DNA of 64,000 nt from Actinospica durhamensis (lineage in GTDB: Bacteria; Actinomycetota; Actinomycetes; Streptomycetales; Catenulisporaceae), in contig NZ_JAGSOG010000002.1 of NCBI RefSeq assembly GCF_018139695.1, forward strand, positions 46,941 through 110,940. The letters run 5' to 3'. Every line of letters begins with the position of its first letter. Positions within the stretch are counted from its first letter, which is position 1. The translations under genes were made by a program, and so were the position numbers. Positions 1 through 8,711 of this stretch are shown piece by piece. Under the pieces are notes generated by a model. That model was not told where the DNA came from. It saw nothing but the letters and a program-made list of their open reading frames with translations, and did not search any database.

Positions 1-1887
1 CGCAACGCCGGCACCGACGTCACGGTCTACCCCTCGCAGGTCGACCTCGCCGCCACCTGGAGTTCGCAGCTCGCGTACGCCAAGGGCAAGGCCGAGGCGA
101 ACGACGCGTTCGAGTCGGGCCACAACGTCATCCTCGGCCCGGACCTGGAGAACGGGCGCACCGTGCTCGACGGCCGCACCCCCGAAGACCTCGGCGAGGA
201 CTCGCTGCTCGGTGGGACCCAGGCCGCCGCGCAGATCAACGGCCTGCAGAACGGCAACGCGGACGAGCCGGTGATGGCGGTGCTCAAGCACTACGTGGCG
301 AACGAGCAGGAAGCCAACCGCAACAACATGAGCGCGAACATGACCACGCGCACGCTCGAAGAGGTCTACAACCAGCCGTTCAACATCGCGCTGAGCCAGA
401 GCTCGCCCGGCGGCATCATGTGTTCCTACAACCAGATCAACGGCGCGTACGCCTGCGAGAACCCGATCCTCGACAGCGTGCTCAAGGGCCAGGACGGCTT
501 CCAGGGCTACGTGACCTCGGACTTCTTCGCCGTCCACTCCACCGCGCCGTCGCTGAATGCGGGTCTGGACCAGGAGCTGAACAACCCGATCTACTACACG
601 CCGGCGAACATCCAGGCCGCGCTGGACGCCGGCCAGGTCACGATGAGCCAGATCAACGAGGCGGCGTTCCGCGTCGTGCGCTCGTACATCGCGTCCGGGC
701 TGTTCGACCACCCGATGTCCAGCACGCTCCCGACCACGACGCAGACGGCGTACAGCGAGTCCGTCGCCGAGCAGGTCGCCCAGAACGGCTCGGTGCTGCT
801 CAAGAACTCCGGACAGGCCCTGCCCCTCGGCAAGTCCTCCGGCACGATCGCGGTGATCGGCCAGACGGCCTCGGCCACGCCGACCGGCGGGGTGAGCGCG
901 CAGACCGTCTGCACCCAGCTCGCGCCGGACGGCATGGACAACGCCACGGACTGCCCGGACGTCGTCGCGCCGCTCGACTCGATCACCTCGCGCGCCGCGC
1001 AGGACGGCCTGAGCGTCACGTACGACAACGGTTCCGACATCGCCTCGGCCGTCGCGGCGGCCAAGTCCGCCAAGACCGCGGTCGTCTTCGCCTACGCCGA
1101 GGAGGGCGAGGGCGCCGACCGCACCTCGCTGAGCCTCGACGGCAACGGCGACGCGCTGATCGAGGCCGTCGCCGCGGCGAACCCGAACACCGTCGTCATC
1201 CTGGAGACCGGCTCCGCGGTGGCCATGCCCTGGCTCGGCCAGGTCAAGGGCGTCGTCGAGGCCTGGTACCCGGGCGAGCAGCAGGGCACCGCGCTCGCGA
1301 AGCTGCTGTTCGGCGACGCCGACTTCACCGGCCGCCTGCCGATCACCTTCCCCGCCTCCCTCGCCGACACCCCGACCGACACGACCGCGCAGTACCCCGG
1401 CATCGAGGACGCCAACGGCATCTACCAGGTCAGCTACAGCGAGGGCCTGGAAGTCGGCTACAAGTGGTACGAGGCCCAGGGCATCAAGCCCCTGTTCCCG
1501 TTCGGCTATGGCCTGTCCTACACCGACTACTCCTACTCCGGCATGAAGGTCACCGGCGGCGGCAACGGCAAGAGCGACATCAAGGTCAGCTTCACCGTCC
1601 GCAACGACGGCACCAAGACCGGCACCGTCACCCCGCAGCTCTACGTCACGCAGCCGTCCGCGGCCGACGAGCCCGGGCACGCGCTGGTCGGCTACCAGCA
1701 GATCACGCTGAAGCCCGGCCAGAGCCAGAAGGTCACGATCACCGTCGACCCGAACGGCGCCGCCCACCCGATCTCGTACTACGACACCAGCACGAACTCG
1801 TGGGTGACCGCGCCCGGCACGTACACCTTCCAGGTCGGCTCGGACTCGCAGACGGCGAAGCTGAGCCAGTCGGTCCGTATCCGGTAG
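1..1887 (+). CDS. Glycoside hydrolase family 3 beta-glucosidase, 5' end outside window
   Basis: The frame is open from base 1, so the start and any signal peptide lie upstream; 628 codons are visible. GH3 landmarks are clear: KHYVANEQE near codon 96 (substrate-binding Lys-His motif) and VTSDFF at codons 171-176, where Asp174 aligns with the catalytic nucleophile of the family SDW/SDF motif. The second alpha/beta sandwich follows, then the PFGYGLSYT motif and a fibronectin III-like C-terminal domain (about codons 520-625). The enzyme should release glucose or xylose from beta-linked oligosaccharides. A perfect 13-bp hairpin lies 43 bases after the stop. It neighbours a rhamnosidase locus on the opposite strand, so this end of the window is devoted to plant glycan use. 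The exact sugar specificity cannot be read. Confidence 0.93.
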   Translation, partial: RNAGTDVTVYPSQVDLAATWSSQLAYAKGKAEANDAFESGHNVILGPDLENGRTVLDGRTPEDLGEDSLLGGTQAAAQINGLQNGNADEPVMAVLKHYVANEQEANRNNMSANMTTRTLEEVYNQPFNIALSQSSPGGIMCSYNQINGAYACENPILDSVLKGQDGFQGYVTSDFFAVHSTAPSLNAGLDQELNNPIYYTPANIQAALDAGQVTMSQINEAAFRVVRSYIASGLFDHPMSSTLPTTTQTAYSESVAEQVAQNGSVLLKNSGQALPLGKSSGTIAVIGQTASATPTGGVSAQTVCTQLAPDGMDNATDCPDVVAPLDSITSRAAQDGLSVTYDNGSDIASAVAAAKSAKTAVVFAYAEEGEGADRTSLSLDGNGDALIEAVAAANPNTVVILETGSAVAMPWLGQVKGVVEAWYPGEQQGTALAKLLFGDADFTGRLPITFPASLADTPTDTTAQYPGIEDANGIYQVSYSEGLEVGYKWYEAQGIKPLFPFGYGLSYTDYSYSGMKVTGGGNGKSDIKVSFTVRNDGTKTGTVTPQLYVTQPSAADEPGHALVGYQQITLKPGQSQKVTITVDPNGAAHPISYYDTSTNSWVTAPGTYTFQVGSDSQTAKLSQSVRIR

Positions 1888-1930
1888 CCGGGAACGGTAT
1901 CTGATCGCAGTATCCGATCGCGTAGAAAAG

Positions 1931-1960
1931 CGTGTGGGGCGGCCGGTGCCGCCCCACACG
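1931..1960 (+). terminator. Terminator hairpin after the GH3 gene
   Basis: Perfect 13-bp inverted repeat (CGTGTGGGGCGGC at 1931-1943 against 1948-1960) with a 4-base CGGT loop, 43 bases after the GH3 stop. No U-tract follows, as is common in actinomycetes. Confidence 0.75.
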
Positions 1961-1979
1961 CGTGTATGAGCTTCCGCTC

Positions 1980-2371
1980 ATGATGCACCCGAACGTCGCG
2001 AGGCCGGCCCGATTCCTGCCGCCGCCTCCGACCGATGCGAGCGGCGCCTATCGGGACCAGATCCCTCCGCCGCTTGCCGAGTCCGGCGGCGACTGCTTCG
2101 ACTGGGAGGATCTCGCCGCACGGACCGGTTGGCGGTACCCGTCGGACTATCGGTCCTTTCTGGAGATATACGGCGCGGGAGGCGGCATCGACAACGAAGC
2201 GGTGTGGATCGACTCGCCACCGCCGATGGGCGCGGCTTATTTCGTCGCCGCGGACGAGGTCTACCCGCCGACGAATGGCCTGCACATATGGGCGGCACCG
2301 ATGTCGGTGAATTCGGTGTTCGGGTTCGCGCCGAGTACCCCGACTACTCAGGACTCTGGTCACCTCGCTGA
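1980..2371 (+). pseudogene. Truncated SMI1/KNR4 (SUKH)-like gene
   Basis: From ATG 1980 the frame reads an SMI1/KNR4-like N-terminus: DWEDLAARTGWRYPSDYRSF, then a YGAGGGID turn, EAVWID and a Tyr-Pro-Pro motif near codon 100. SUKH proteins are usually cytosolic and often act as immunity or binding modules. After about codon 118 similarity stops, and this frame has no stop codon before it runs antisense through the whole rhamnosidase gene. A stop exists in the adjacent frame at 2369-2371, just before a perfect terminator hairpin at 2392. This suggests a gene that once ended there and then suffered a frameshift or internal deletion. The family assignment is moderate; the broken state is inferred. 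Confidence 0.5.
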
Positions 2372-2391
2372 CCGACGCACATACGCATCGA

Positions 2392-2423
2392 GCGTGGCAC
2401 GGCGATATCCCGCCGTGCCACGC
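2392..2423. terminator. Bidirectional terminator between convergent genes
   Basis: Perfect 13-bp stem (GCGTGGCACGGCG, 2392-2404, against 2411-2423) with a 6-base loop. It lies between the SMI1-like remnant (+) and the 3' end of the rhamnosidase gene (-), so it can serve both strands. Confidence 0.75.
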
Positions 2424-2453
2424 CCGTGTCGTTCGTTCGGAATCAGTGGGGAG

Positions 2454-5084
2454 TCAGCAGGCCTCGCCGGCGAGCGCGGGGCTCAGGGTACCTGCCGAAA
2501 TCCGGGCACTGGCGTGGTGCGTTCCGGGCGCCAGCGATACAGGATCCTGACCCGGGAGCTCCAGTTCCGCCGTGCAGCCCGCCGGAACGGTGACGTCCAC
2601 GTTCAGCGTGTCCGCCACCAGCTCCCAGGAGATCGCCGCCGTGCCGTAGGGCGTTTCGTGGCGGGCCTTCGCCGAGATGATGCGCCCTCCGGGGCGCGGG
2701 CGGAAACGGATGGTGCGGTATCCGGGGCTGGTGGCTTCGAGGCCTGCCACGACGCGGTGGAGCCAGTCGGCCACCGCGCCGAGGGCGTAGTGGTTGAACG
2801 AGGTCATGCCGCCGGGGTTGAGGCTTCCGTCCGGGCGCATGCTGTCCCACCGCTCCCAGATCGTCGTCGCGCCCTGGGTGACGGGGTAGAGCCACGAAGG
2901 GCACTGCGTCTGCAGCAGGAGGCTGTAGGCGACGTCGATGTGGCCGGCCTCGGTCAGGGCGTCGCACAGCAGCGGCGTTCCGACGAAGCCGGTGGCTATC
3001 TTCGCGTCGTCGGCCAGGACGAGTTCGGCGAGCCGGTCGCCCGCCCGCTTGCGTGCCGCCGGCGAGGTGATCAGCTCGAACTGCAGCGCCAGTGCGTACG
3101 CGGTGGGGCTGTCGACCCGCATCAGACCGTCCGGGTGTGCCCAGCGGGCGCGGAAGGCCGAGGCGACCTGGTCGGCCAGGGTCTTGTAGCGGTGGGCCTG
3201 GAGGTCCTCGCCGATGGTCTGGGCGATCCGCGCCAGGTGCCTGGCGGACCAGGCGAAGTAGGCCGTGGCGATGAGGTACTTGTCGGTGCGGCCGGAGGCG
3301 GGGTCGTCCGGGGGCGCTGCGGGGTCGAGCCAGTCGCCGAGCTGGAATCCGGTGTCCCACAGGCGGGTCGGGCCGGCGAGCCGGTCCATCAGGTCGACCC
3401 ACTTCTTTCCGGTCTCGAAGTGCCGGCGCAGCAGGTCGGCGTCGCCGAAGCGCTGGTAGAGCAGCCACGGCGTCAGCGTGGAGACGTCGCCCCAGGCCGC
3501 GCCCGGCTGGATCGGGGTCCACATGGGCTCGCCGGGGATCACCGGGACGTACCAGGGCACGGTGCCGTCCGGCAGCTGCTCGATGCCGACGTCCACGAGC
3601 CAGGAGTCGAGCATGCCGGCGCAGTCGTAGAGGAACGCCGCGGTCGGTGCGAACACCTGGATGTCCCCGGTCCAGCCGAGGCGCTCGTCGCGCTGCGGGC
3701 AGTCGGTGGGCAGGTCGACGAAGTTGCCGCGCATGCTCCACACGACGTTCTCGTGCAGGCGGTTGACCAGCGGGTCGCTGCACTCGAACCAGCCGGTCCG
3801 GCGCATGTCAGTGTGGTAGACGCGGGCGACGACCGCGCCCGGGTCCAACTGCGCCGTGGGCCATCCGTCGATCTCGGCATAGCGGAACCCGTGCAGGGTG
3901 AAGCGCGGTTCCCAGGTCTGCGGGCCCGTGCCGTCACTGACGTAGACGTCGGTCGAGGAGGCCTCACGCAGGGGTCGGACGGCGAGCTCGCCGTGCTCCA
4001 GGACCTCGGCGTGGCGAAGCGTGACGACGGTGTCGGCCGGCGCGTCGAGGGTGATCCGCAGGCGACCGACGAGGTTCTGCCCGAAGTCGAGCAGCAGCCG
4101 GCCGCCGTCGCGCCTGAGGATGCTGACGGGAGCGACTTCCTCGGTGCAGCGCACGGCCGGTCCCTGCGGGGCGACCAGGGTGCGCACGTCGCGCTGCCGG
4201 ACGGCGACGGCCGTCCAACCGGCGTCCGCGTCGGGCCGGTCGGGCGTGGACCAGGCCGGGTCGTGCAGCCGGGCGTCGAAGATCTCGCCCTCGTACAAGC
4301 CGGACTCGGTGATCGGGCTCGGCGCGGCGCTCCAGGTGCCGTCGGTGGCGACGACGGTTGTGCTGCCGTCGTCGTGGACGACCTCGAGCTGCGCGATCAG
4401 GGACTGGTCGGTGCCGTAGATGTTGCGCGTGCCACCGTCGAATCCGTACTTGCCGCGGTACCAGCCGTCGCCGAGCCACCCTCCGATGGTGTTGGCGCCG
4501 AGGCTCAACCGCTCGGTGACGTCGTAGGTGTAGTAGCGCAGCCGCTGCGGATAGACGGTCCAGCCGGGGGAGAGGGCATCGTCACCGACGCGTACGCCGT
4601 TGATCTCGGCTTCGTAGAGACCGTGCGCCGTGATGTACAGGCGGGCCCGCGAGATCGGACGCGTCAGCTCGAAGTCGCGCCGGACGCGGGACGGACGGCG
4701 GGTTCCTTCCGCATCCTCCGGCCAGGCGGCGCCCACCGGCGCGGCGACCCAGTCGCAGGGTTCGAGCAGTCCGGCCTCGACGACGCCGGGTTCGCTCCAC
4801 TCGCTCGGAGACGGTGCGCCGTCCGTCCAGACGCGGACGCGCACGCCGGCCCGTTCACGGGAGGCGAGGGGCCGGCCGGGCCAGGCGACGAGGCGTTGCT
4901 CCGAGCCGCTGACGCGGCCCGTGCACGAGGTCTCGCCGTCCCGTCCGCGGGAGATCTCGAGTTCGTAGGCGTCCTGGATCAGGGGATGGCCTGGCAGAGT
5001 CCAGGACAGGCGCGGTGCGGACACACCGATGCCGAGTCCGCTCCGGAGGTGTTCGAACGACACCGGGGCAGGCTGAACACGCAT
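2454..5084 (-). CDS. Alpha-L-rhamnosidase, GH78
   Basis: 876 residues, a usual length for bacterial GH78. The N-terminal beta-sandwich domains (about 1-380) precede an (alpha/alpha)6 catalytic domain marked by DCPQRDERLGWTGD around residue 460, the family signature carrying the acidic catalytic residues. A C-terminal beta-sandwich follows. There is no signal peptide, so it probably acts in the cytoplasm on imported rhamnosides. It is the last gene of the order binding protein, permease, permease, rhamnosidase, 37 bases after the second permease, which supports uptake and then intracellular cleavage of rhamnose-containing oligosaccharides. ATG 5084 is the chosen start. Confidence 0.95.
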   Translation of the reverse strand: MRVQPAPVSFEHLRSGLGIGVSAPRLSWTLPGHPLIQDAYELEISRGRDGETSCTGRVSGSEQRLVAWPGRPLASRERAGVRVRVWTDGAPSPSEWSEPGVVEAGLLEPCDWVAAPVGAAWPEDAEGTRRPSRVRRDFELTRPISRARLYITAHGLYEAEINGVRVGDDALSPGWTVYPQRLRYYTYDVTERLSLGANTIGGWLGDGWYRGKYGFDGGTRNIYGTDQSLIAQLEVVHDDGSTTVVATDGTWSAAPSPITESGLYEGEIFDARLHDPAWSTPDRPDADAGWTAVAVRQRDVRTLVAPQGPAVRCTEEVAPVSILRRDGGRLLLDFGQNLVGRLRITLDAPADTVVTLRHAEVLEHGELAVRPLREASSTDVYVSDGTGPQTWEPRFTLHGFRYAEIDGWPTAQLDPGAVVARVYHTDMRRTGWFECSDPLVNRLHENVVWSMRGNFVDLPTDCPQRDERLGWTGDIQVFAPTAAFLYDCAGMLDSWLVDVGIEQLPDGTVPWYVPVIPGEPMWTPIQPGAAWGDVSTLTPWLLYQRFGDADLLRRHFETGKKWVDLMDRLAGPTRLWDTGFQLGDWLDPAAPPDDPASGRTDKYLIATAYFAWSARHLARIAQTIGEDLQAHRYKTLADQVASAFRARWAHPDGLMRVDSPTAYALALQFELITSPAARKRAGDRLAELVLADDAKIATGFVGTPLLCDALTEAGHIDVAYSLLLQTQCPSWLYPVTQGATTIWERWDSMRPDGSLNPGGMTSFNHYALGAVADWLHRVVAGLEATSPGYRTIRFRPRPGGRIISAKARHETPYGTAAISWELVADTLNVDVTVPAGCTAELELPGQDPVSLAPGTHHASARISAGTLSPALAGEAC

Positions 5085-5121
5085 GCGGGGGTTGACCTTT
5101 CAAGAGTACGGAGAGCGTTCT

Positions 5122-6000
5122 TCAGCCCTTGACAGCGCCGCCGGTGAGGCCCTTCATGATCTTCTGGTTGAGGAACAGATAGATCAGCAGGGTGCCGAAG
5201 ACGTTGATGCAGATCGCCGCGAACAGCGGTCCGTACTGAGTGGAGCCGAACTGGCCGGTGAAGTTGAGCAGGCCGACCTGAATGGTGCTGAGGTTCTGGT
5301 TGTTCGTGAAGGTGAGGGCCACGAGCAGGTCGTTCCAGATGAAGAAGAACTCGACCAGGCCGACGGTGAGGATGGCGTTGCGGACCATGGGCACGCTGAT
5401 CGACCAGAACGAGCGCAGGATGCCGGCGCCGTCGAGCGTGGCGGCCTCGAACATCTCCCGGGGCACCGCGCGGTAGAAGGTGCTCATCATGAACACGGTC
5501 AGCGGCAGGTTGGCGCCGGTGTAGGTGAGGATCAGCGGCCAGAGCGTGCCGGAGATGCCGGCCTGGGTGTAGATCGTGAACAGCGGGAGCAGGATCATCT
5601 GCACCGGCACCATCAGCCCGGCCAGGAAGATCAGCAGGGTGAAGTTGCGCCCCTTCCACACCATGATCTGCAGCGCGAAGCCGGCGGCCGTGCCGAGCAG
5701 CAGGAGCAGCAGCAGCGAGGGGAACACGGCCAGGGCGCTGTTGCGTACGTAGAGGCCGATGTTGCCGGTCGTCCATGCCGTGGAGTAGTTGGACCACAGC
5801 CAGTGGCTGGGCAGGCTCCAGGAGGAGTTGTTCAGGTAGTCGCTGTTCGACTTCAGCGAGGTCAGGAACATCCAGATCATCGGCAGGACCTCGATGAGGA
5901 TCAGCACGGTGAGCAGGACGCGGACGGTCAGGCGGCCGAGGCCGAGACGTCGTCGGGCGCGAGCGGGGGCGTAGGTCCGCGTGGGCGTGCCGGTGGACAT
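5122..6000 (-). CDS. Carbohydrate ABC transporter permease, MalG type
   Basis: 292 residues from ATG 6000. A basic N-terminus precedes a first membrane segment (residues 28-46, LLTVLILIEVLPMIWMFLT), a periplasmic loop and five further hydrophobic segments. An EAATLDGAG motif near residue 185 is the EAA loop of CUT1 permeases that contacts the ATPase. It starts 5 bases after the stop of the partner permease. The locus encodes no ATPase, so a shared MsiK-type ATPase elsewhere is expected, as is common for actinomycete sugar importers. A frame-compatible extension upstream of ATG 6000 is only antisense noise over the partner gene. Confidence 0.93.
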   Translation of the reverse strand: MSTGTPTRTYAPARARRRLGLGRLTVRVLLTVLILIEVLPMIWMFLTSLKSNSDYLNNSSWSLPSHWLWSNYSTAWTTGNIGLYVRNSALAVFPSLLLLLLLGTAAGFALQIMVWKGRNFTLLIFLAGLMVPVQMILLPLFTIYTQAGISGTLWPLILTYTGANLPLTVFMMSTFYRAVPREMFEAATLDGAGILRSFWSISVPMVRNAILTVGLVEFFFIWNDLLVALTFTNNQNLSTIQVGLLNFTGQFGSTQYGPLFAAICINVFGTLLIYLFLNQKIMKGLTGGAVKG

Positions 6001-6005
6001 GGAGC

Positions 6006-6890
6006 TCAGCCCTTCGTGAGGTCGCGGCGCGAGACGCGGAAGACGACGAGCGTCACGAGCAGGCAGACCACCGTCAGCAGCAGCGCGATCGCGCTGCCGT
6101 AGCCGTAGTCGCCGTAGTCGAACGCGGTGTTGAACATCAGCACCGTCAGCGGGGTCGTGCTGTTGCCGGGGCCGCCGTTGGTCAGGGGCAGGATGGAGTC
6201 GAAGACCTTGAGCGTGCCGTTGATGCTGAAGATGAGCGAGGACATCAGGACCGGGAAGGAGAGCGGCAGCACGATGTGGCGCACCAGGCGCAGGCCGGAG
6301 GCGCCGTCGAGGCGGGCGGATTCGAGGATGTCGTCGGGGACGTCGACGAGCCCGGCGTAGAGCAGTACCGCGTAGAAGCCCATGGACCGCCAGACGTCCA
6401 TGATGACCAGCACGATGAAGGCGGTGCCGGTGCTGGAGAACCAGTCGATCGGGTGCAGCCCGACGTCGACCAGCAGCTGGTTGATCGGCCCGTACTGCGG
6501 CGCGATCTGGAACAGCGCCTTGAACAGCAGTCCGACCGCGACCGTGGGAAGCACCATCGGGAAGAAGACGAGGGTGCGGATCAGCGCGGAGGCGCGCCTG
6601 AGGAAGAACACGTAGAGCAGGGCGAGGAGATAGCCGACGGCGACCTGGCCCACGGTGACGACGACCGCGTATTTCAGGGTGAACCAGAGCGCCTGGTGCG
6701 CGTTCGGATCGGACCACAGGTGGCTGAAGTTGCCGAACCCGTGCCAGGTGAAGCCCTCGATGGTGTTGCCCTTGGTGAACGAGTACCCCACGGACCAGAA
6801 CATCGGGACGAGCATGATCAGGGAGTACACGAGCAGGGCCGGACCCAGCAGGATCGCGATCGCCCTACGGTCACCGAGTACGCGGTGCAT
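6006..6890 (-). CDS. Carbohydrate ABC transporter permease, MalF type
   Basis: 294 residues starting at ATG 6890, with six hydrophobic segments. The first is at residues 12-30, and the EAA-type loop ESARLDGASGLRLVRHIVLP lies near residue 185. It is the first of the two inner-membrane permeases of the rhamnoside importer, after the binding protein gene and a strong hairpin at 6930-6965. Together with the 5122-6000 gene it should form the heterodimeric channel. Substrate is inferred only from the linked rhamnosidase. Confidence 0.93.
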   Translation of the reverse strand: MHRVLGDRRAIAILLGPALLVYSLIMLVPMFWSVGYSFTKGNTIEGFTWHGFGNFSHLWSDPNAHQALWFTLKYAVVVTVGQVAVGYLLALLYVFFLRRASALIRTLVFFPMVLPTVAVGLLFKALFQIAPQYGPINQLLVDVGLHPIDWFSSTGTAFIVLVIMDVWRSMGFYAVLLYAGLVDVPDDILESARLDGASGLRLVRHIVLPLSFPVLMSSLIFSINGTLKVFDSILPLTNGGPGNSTTPLTVLMFNTAFDYGDYGYGSAIALLLTVVCLLVTLVVFRVSRRDLTKG

Positions 6891-6929
6891 GGTCTAAGTC
6901 CACTTCGTAGTTGGAGACGCCGACGCAAC

Positions 6930-6965
6930 GCCGGGCCGCCGGGCTCGAGAGCTCGGCGGCCCGGC
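6930..6965 (-). promoter_or_regulatory. Intercistronic hairpin between binding protein and permease genes
   Basis: Perfect 11-bp stem (GCCGGGCCGCC at 6930-6940 with 6955-6965) and a 14-base loop, in the 84-base gap between the binding-protein stop and the permease start. In sugar operons such hairpins commonly stabilise or partly terminate the transcript, so that the binding protein is made in excess over the membrane proteins. Confidence 0.6.
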
Positions 6966-6974
6966 CATCCCGGC

Positions 6975-8306
6975 TCAGCTGCCGCTGGTCAGGGCGTTCT
7001 GGACGGCCGACATGAACTGCTGCGCGCTCATCGAGCCGGACACCAGCGGAGCCGCGTCCTGCTGGCTGGTGGTGGTCGCCTGCGCGTTGAACAGCGCCTC
7101 GAACCACAGCACGCTGGAGGTGGCCGTGCTCATGGTCGTCTGCACCTGGGTGGTGACCGCGTTGGCCGCCGGCACCGGCGTGTTGACCTTGAAGCCCGAG
7201 ATGGTGCTCTGGCCCTTGAGCGAGTCGGTGCCGTAGTTCTTCGCGACGCAGGAGAGCCAGTCGTCGACCTCGGTGTTGTTCGCGTACTGCGAGGAGACGA
7301 CGATGCCGAGGCCGATGTTCGACGGGTACTGGTCGATCGAGCCCTGGCCGCCGGCCACGGCCGGGAACGGCATGAAGCCGATGTTCGCCGCGCCGACCGA
7401 GTCCTGCTTGGGGTCGCCGATGTTGCTCAGCGCCCAGCTTCCCATGTAGAGCATCGCGGCCTTGCCGGTCAGGAACGTGTTGAGCGCGGTGTTGTAGTCG
7501 ATCGAGCCGACACCCTTGCCGAAGTAGCCCGCCTTGCCGAGGTCGGCGACCTTCTGGGCGGCCGCGACGTACGCGGGGTCGGTCAGCTTGGCCTTGCCGT
7601 CGGCGACGTCCTTCATCGCGTTCGGGCCGAGGTCGCGGAAGATGTAGTCGCCGATGAGCCGGGTGATCGGCCAGCCCTGCTGGCCGGAGGCGGAGAACGG
7701 CTGGACTCCGGCCGTCTGCAGCTTCGCGGCGTCCGCCACCAGCTCGTCCCACGTGCTCGGCACGGAAAGGCCGTGCGCGGCGAAGATCTGCTTGTTGTAG
7801 AAGATGCCTTCGATGTTGTACTCGGCCGGCAGGGCGTCGAGCTGCCCGTTGTAGAGCTCCTTGACGGTGGAGACCGCGGACGGGAGCAGCTGGTCCTCGA
7901 CGCCCAGCTTCTGCAGCAGCGGCTCGAGGTTCTCCACCTTGCCGGACTGCGCGAGCTGGACCACGGTGGTCGGGGTGTCCTCGTGGAAGGTCACCGGGAG
8001 CGCGTTCTGGCCCGCGAGCAGCTGGACCTTCTCGTTGAGGTTCGCCTGGGGCTGGGTCTGCACGCTCAGCGGCAGCGCCTTGTTCTCGGTGGCGCACTCG
8101 TTCTTCGACAGGCTGGTCAGGACCGCGCGGTCGACCGTGTTCTCGGTCGCCGAGAGGAAACTGAACGAACTCGGCGCGGCCGAGCCGCCGCCTGAGCTCG
8201 CCCCGCCCCCGGTCCCGCCGCACGCGGAGGCCAGCAGGGTCAGCGCGGCGGCACTGGCCGAAAGGCCCAGCAGCCTTCTCTTGGAACGGGTCGAGGTCGC
8301 GATCAT
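6975..8306 (-). CDS. Extracellular solute-binding lipoprotein (sugar family 1)
   Basis: 443 residues from ATG 8306, which has a GGGAG ribosome site 7-8 bases upstream; a longer start at 8327 lacks one. The N-terminus has Arg/Lys, a hydrophobic stretch and a lipobox-like LLASAC followed by a Gly/Ser-rich tether, so it is a lipoprotein on the outer face of the membrane. The body is a family 1 sugar-binding fold (for example the LDALPAEYNIEGIFYNKQIF segment). It is the first gene of the rhamnoside import operon, and a LacI repressor gene lies upstream. Confidence 0.93.
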   Translation of the reverse strand: MIATSTRSKRRLLGLSASAAALTLLASACGGTGGGASSGGGSAAPSSFSFLSATENTVDRAVLTSLSKNECATENKALPLSVQTQPQANLNEKVQLLAGQNALPVTFHEDTPTTVVQLAQSGKVENLEPLLQKLGVEDQLLPSAVSTVKELYNGQLDALPAEYNIEGIFYNKQIFAAHGLSVPSTWDELVADAAKLQTAGVQPFSASGQQGWPITRLIGDYIFRDLGPNAMKDVADGKAKLTDPAYVAAAQKVADLGKAGYFGKGVGSIDYNTALNTFLTGKAAMLYMGSWALSNIGDPKQDSVGAANIGFMPFPAVAGGQGSIDQYPSNIGLGIVVSSQYANNTEVDDWLSCVAKNYGTDSLKGQSTISGFKVNTPVPAANAVTTQVQTTMSTATSSVLWFEALFNAQATTTSQQDAAPLVSGSMSAQQFMSAVQNALTSGS

Positions 8307-8394
8307 GGATGGCTCCCGGGTCGTCATTGAAGCGGAGGGTCGGAACGTTGGCCGGGGAGTATCACACCCCTGGGGGCGTGTCCCGGACCGAAGT

Positions 8395-8412
8395 GTGTAG
8401 AACGCTCAACAC
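8395..8412. promoter_or_regulatory. Candidate LacI-family operator of the rhamnoside operon
   Basis: GTGTAGAAC/GCTCAACAC is an 18-base imperfect palindrome (7 of 9 positions pair) with the central CG typical of LacI-family sites. It lies about 90 bases upstream of the binding-protein start. Confidence 0.4.
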
Positions 8413-8647
8413 TCGGTGTGGGCTCACCCTGCTCCAAAACTCGCGCCCTCGTCAAGACACGACAGCGTAACATTGCGGCCACTTGGGGATTAGCGCTGCC
8501 ACGCCACGACGCCGGGTGTGTAAATCGTTGTTCAGTACTGCGGCGTCAAACCCTTCCAAGGCATAGATAACAGGCCGATTGCCGAGCCAGACGGGTGCGC
8601 ACCAGATCGTCGCGGCCGCGATGAGGGGCGATCAGTTCAGGGGAGGG

Positions 8648-8709
8648 TCGGCCGGATCACGGGAGCGGCGGCCGGATCACACGAGAGCGGCGGCCGGATC
8701 ACGGGGCCG
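8648..8709. repeat. Three tandem copies of a 20-22-base GC-rich repeat
   Basis: The core CGGCCGGATCAC occurs three times in tandem, with spacers GGGAGCGG and ACGAGAGCGG, ending two bases before the LacI stop codon. Function is unknown; it might act as a transcript end or be simple slippage. Confidence 0.7.
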
Positions 8710-8711
8710 GT

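Larger units (their letters stand above)
8307..8711. promoter_or_regulatory. 405-base control region of the rhamnoside operon
   Basis: Non-coding gap between the binding-protein start and the 3' end of the LacI gene, less GC-rich around 8400-8580 than its neighbours. It holds the palindrome at 8395-8412 and the short tandem repeats at 8648-8709. No convincing small gene was seen. The operon promoter must lie here, but I cannot fix its -35 and -10 boxes. Confidence 0.6.

Noticed and set aside
1932..5132. A 1066-codon plus-strand frame fusing the SMI1-like start to sequence across the rhamnosidase gene
   Set aside because: Only the first 120 or so codons look like protein. The rest is the complement of the GH78 gene, whose catalytic motifs are intact.
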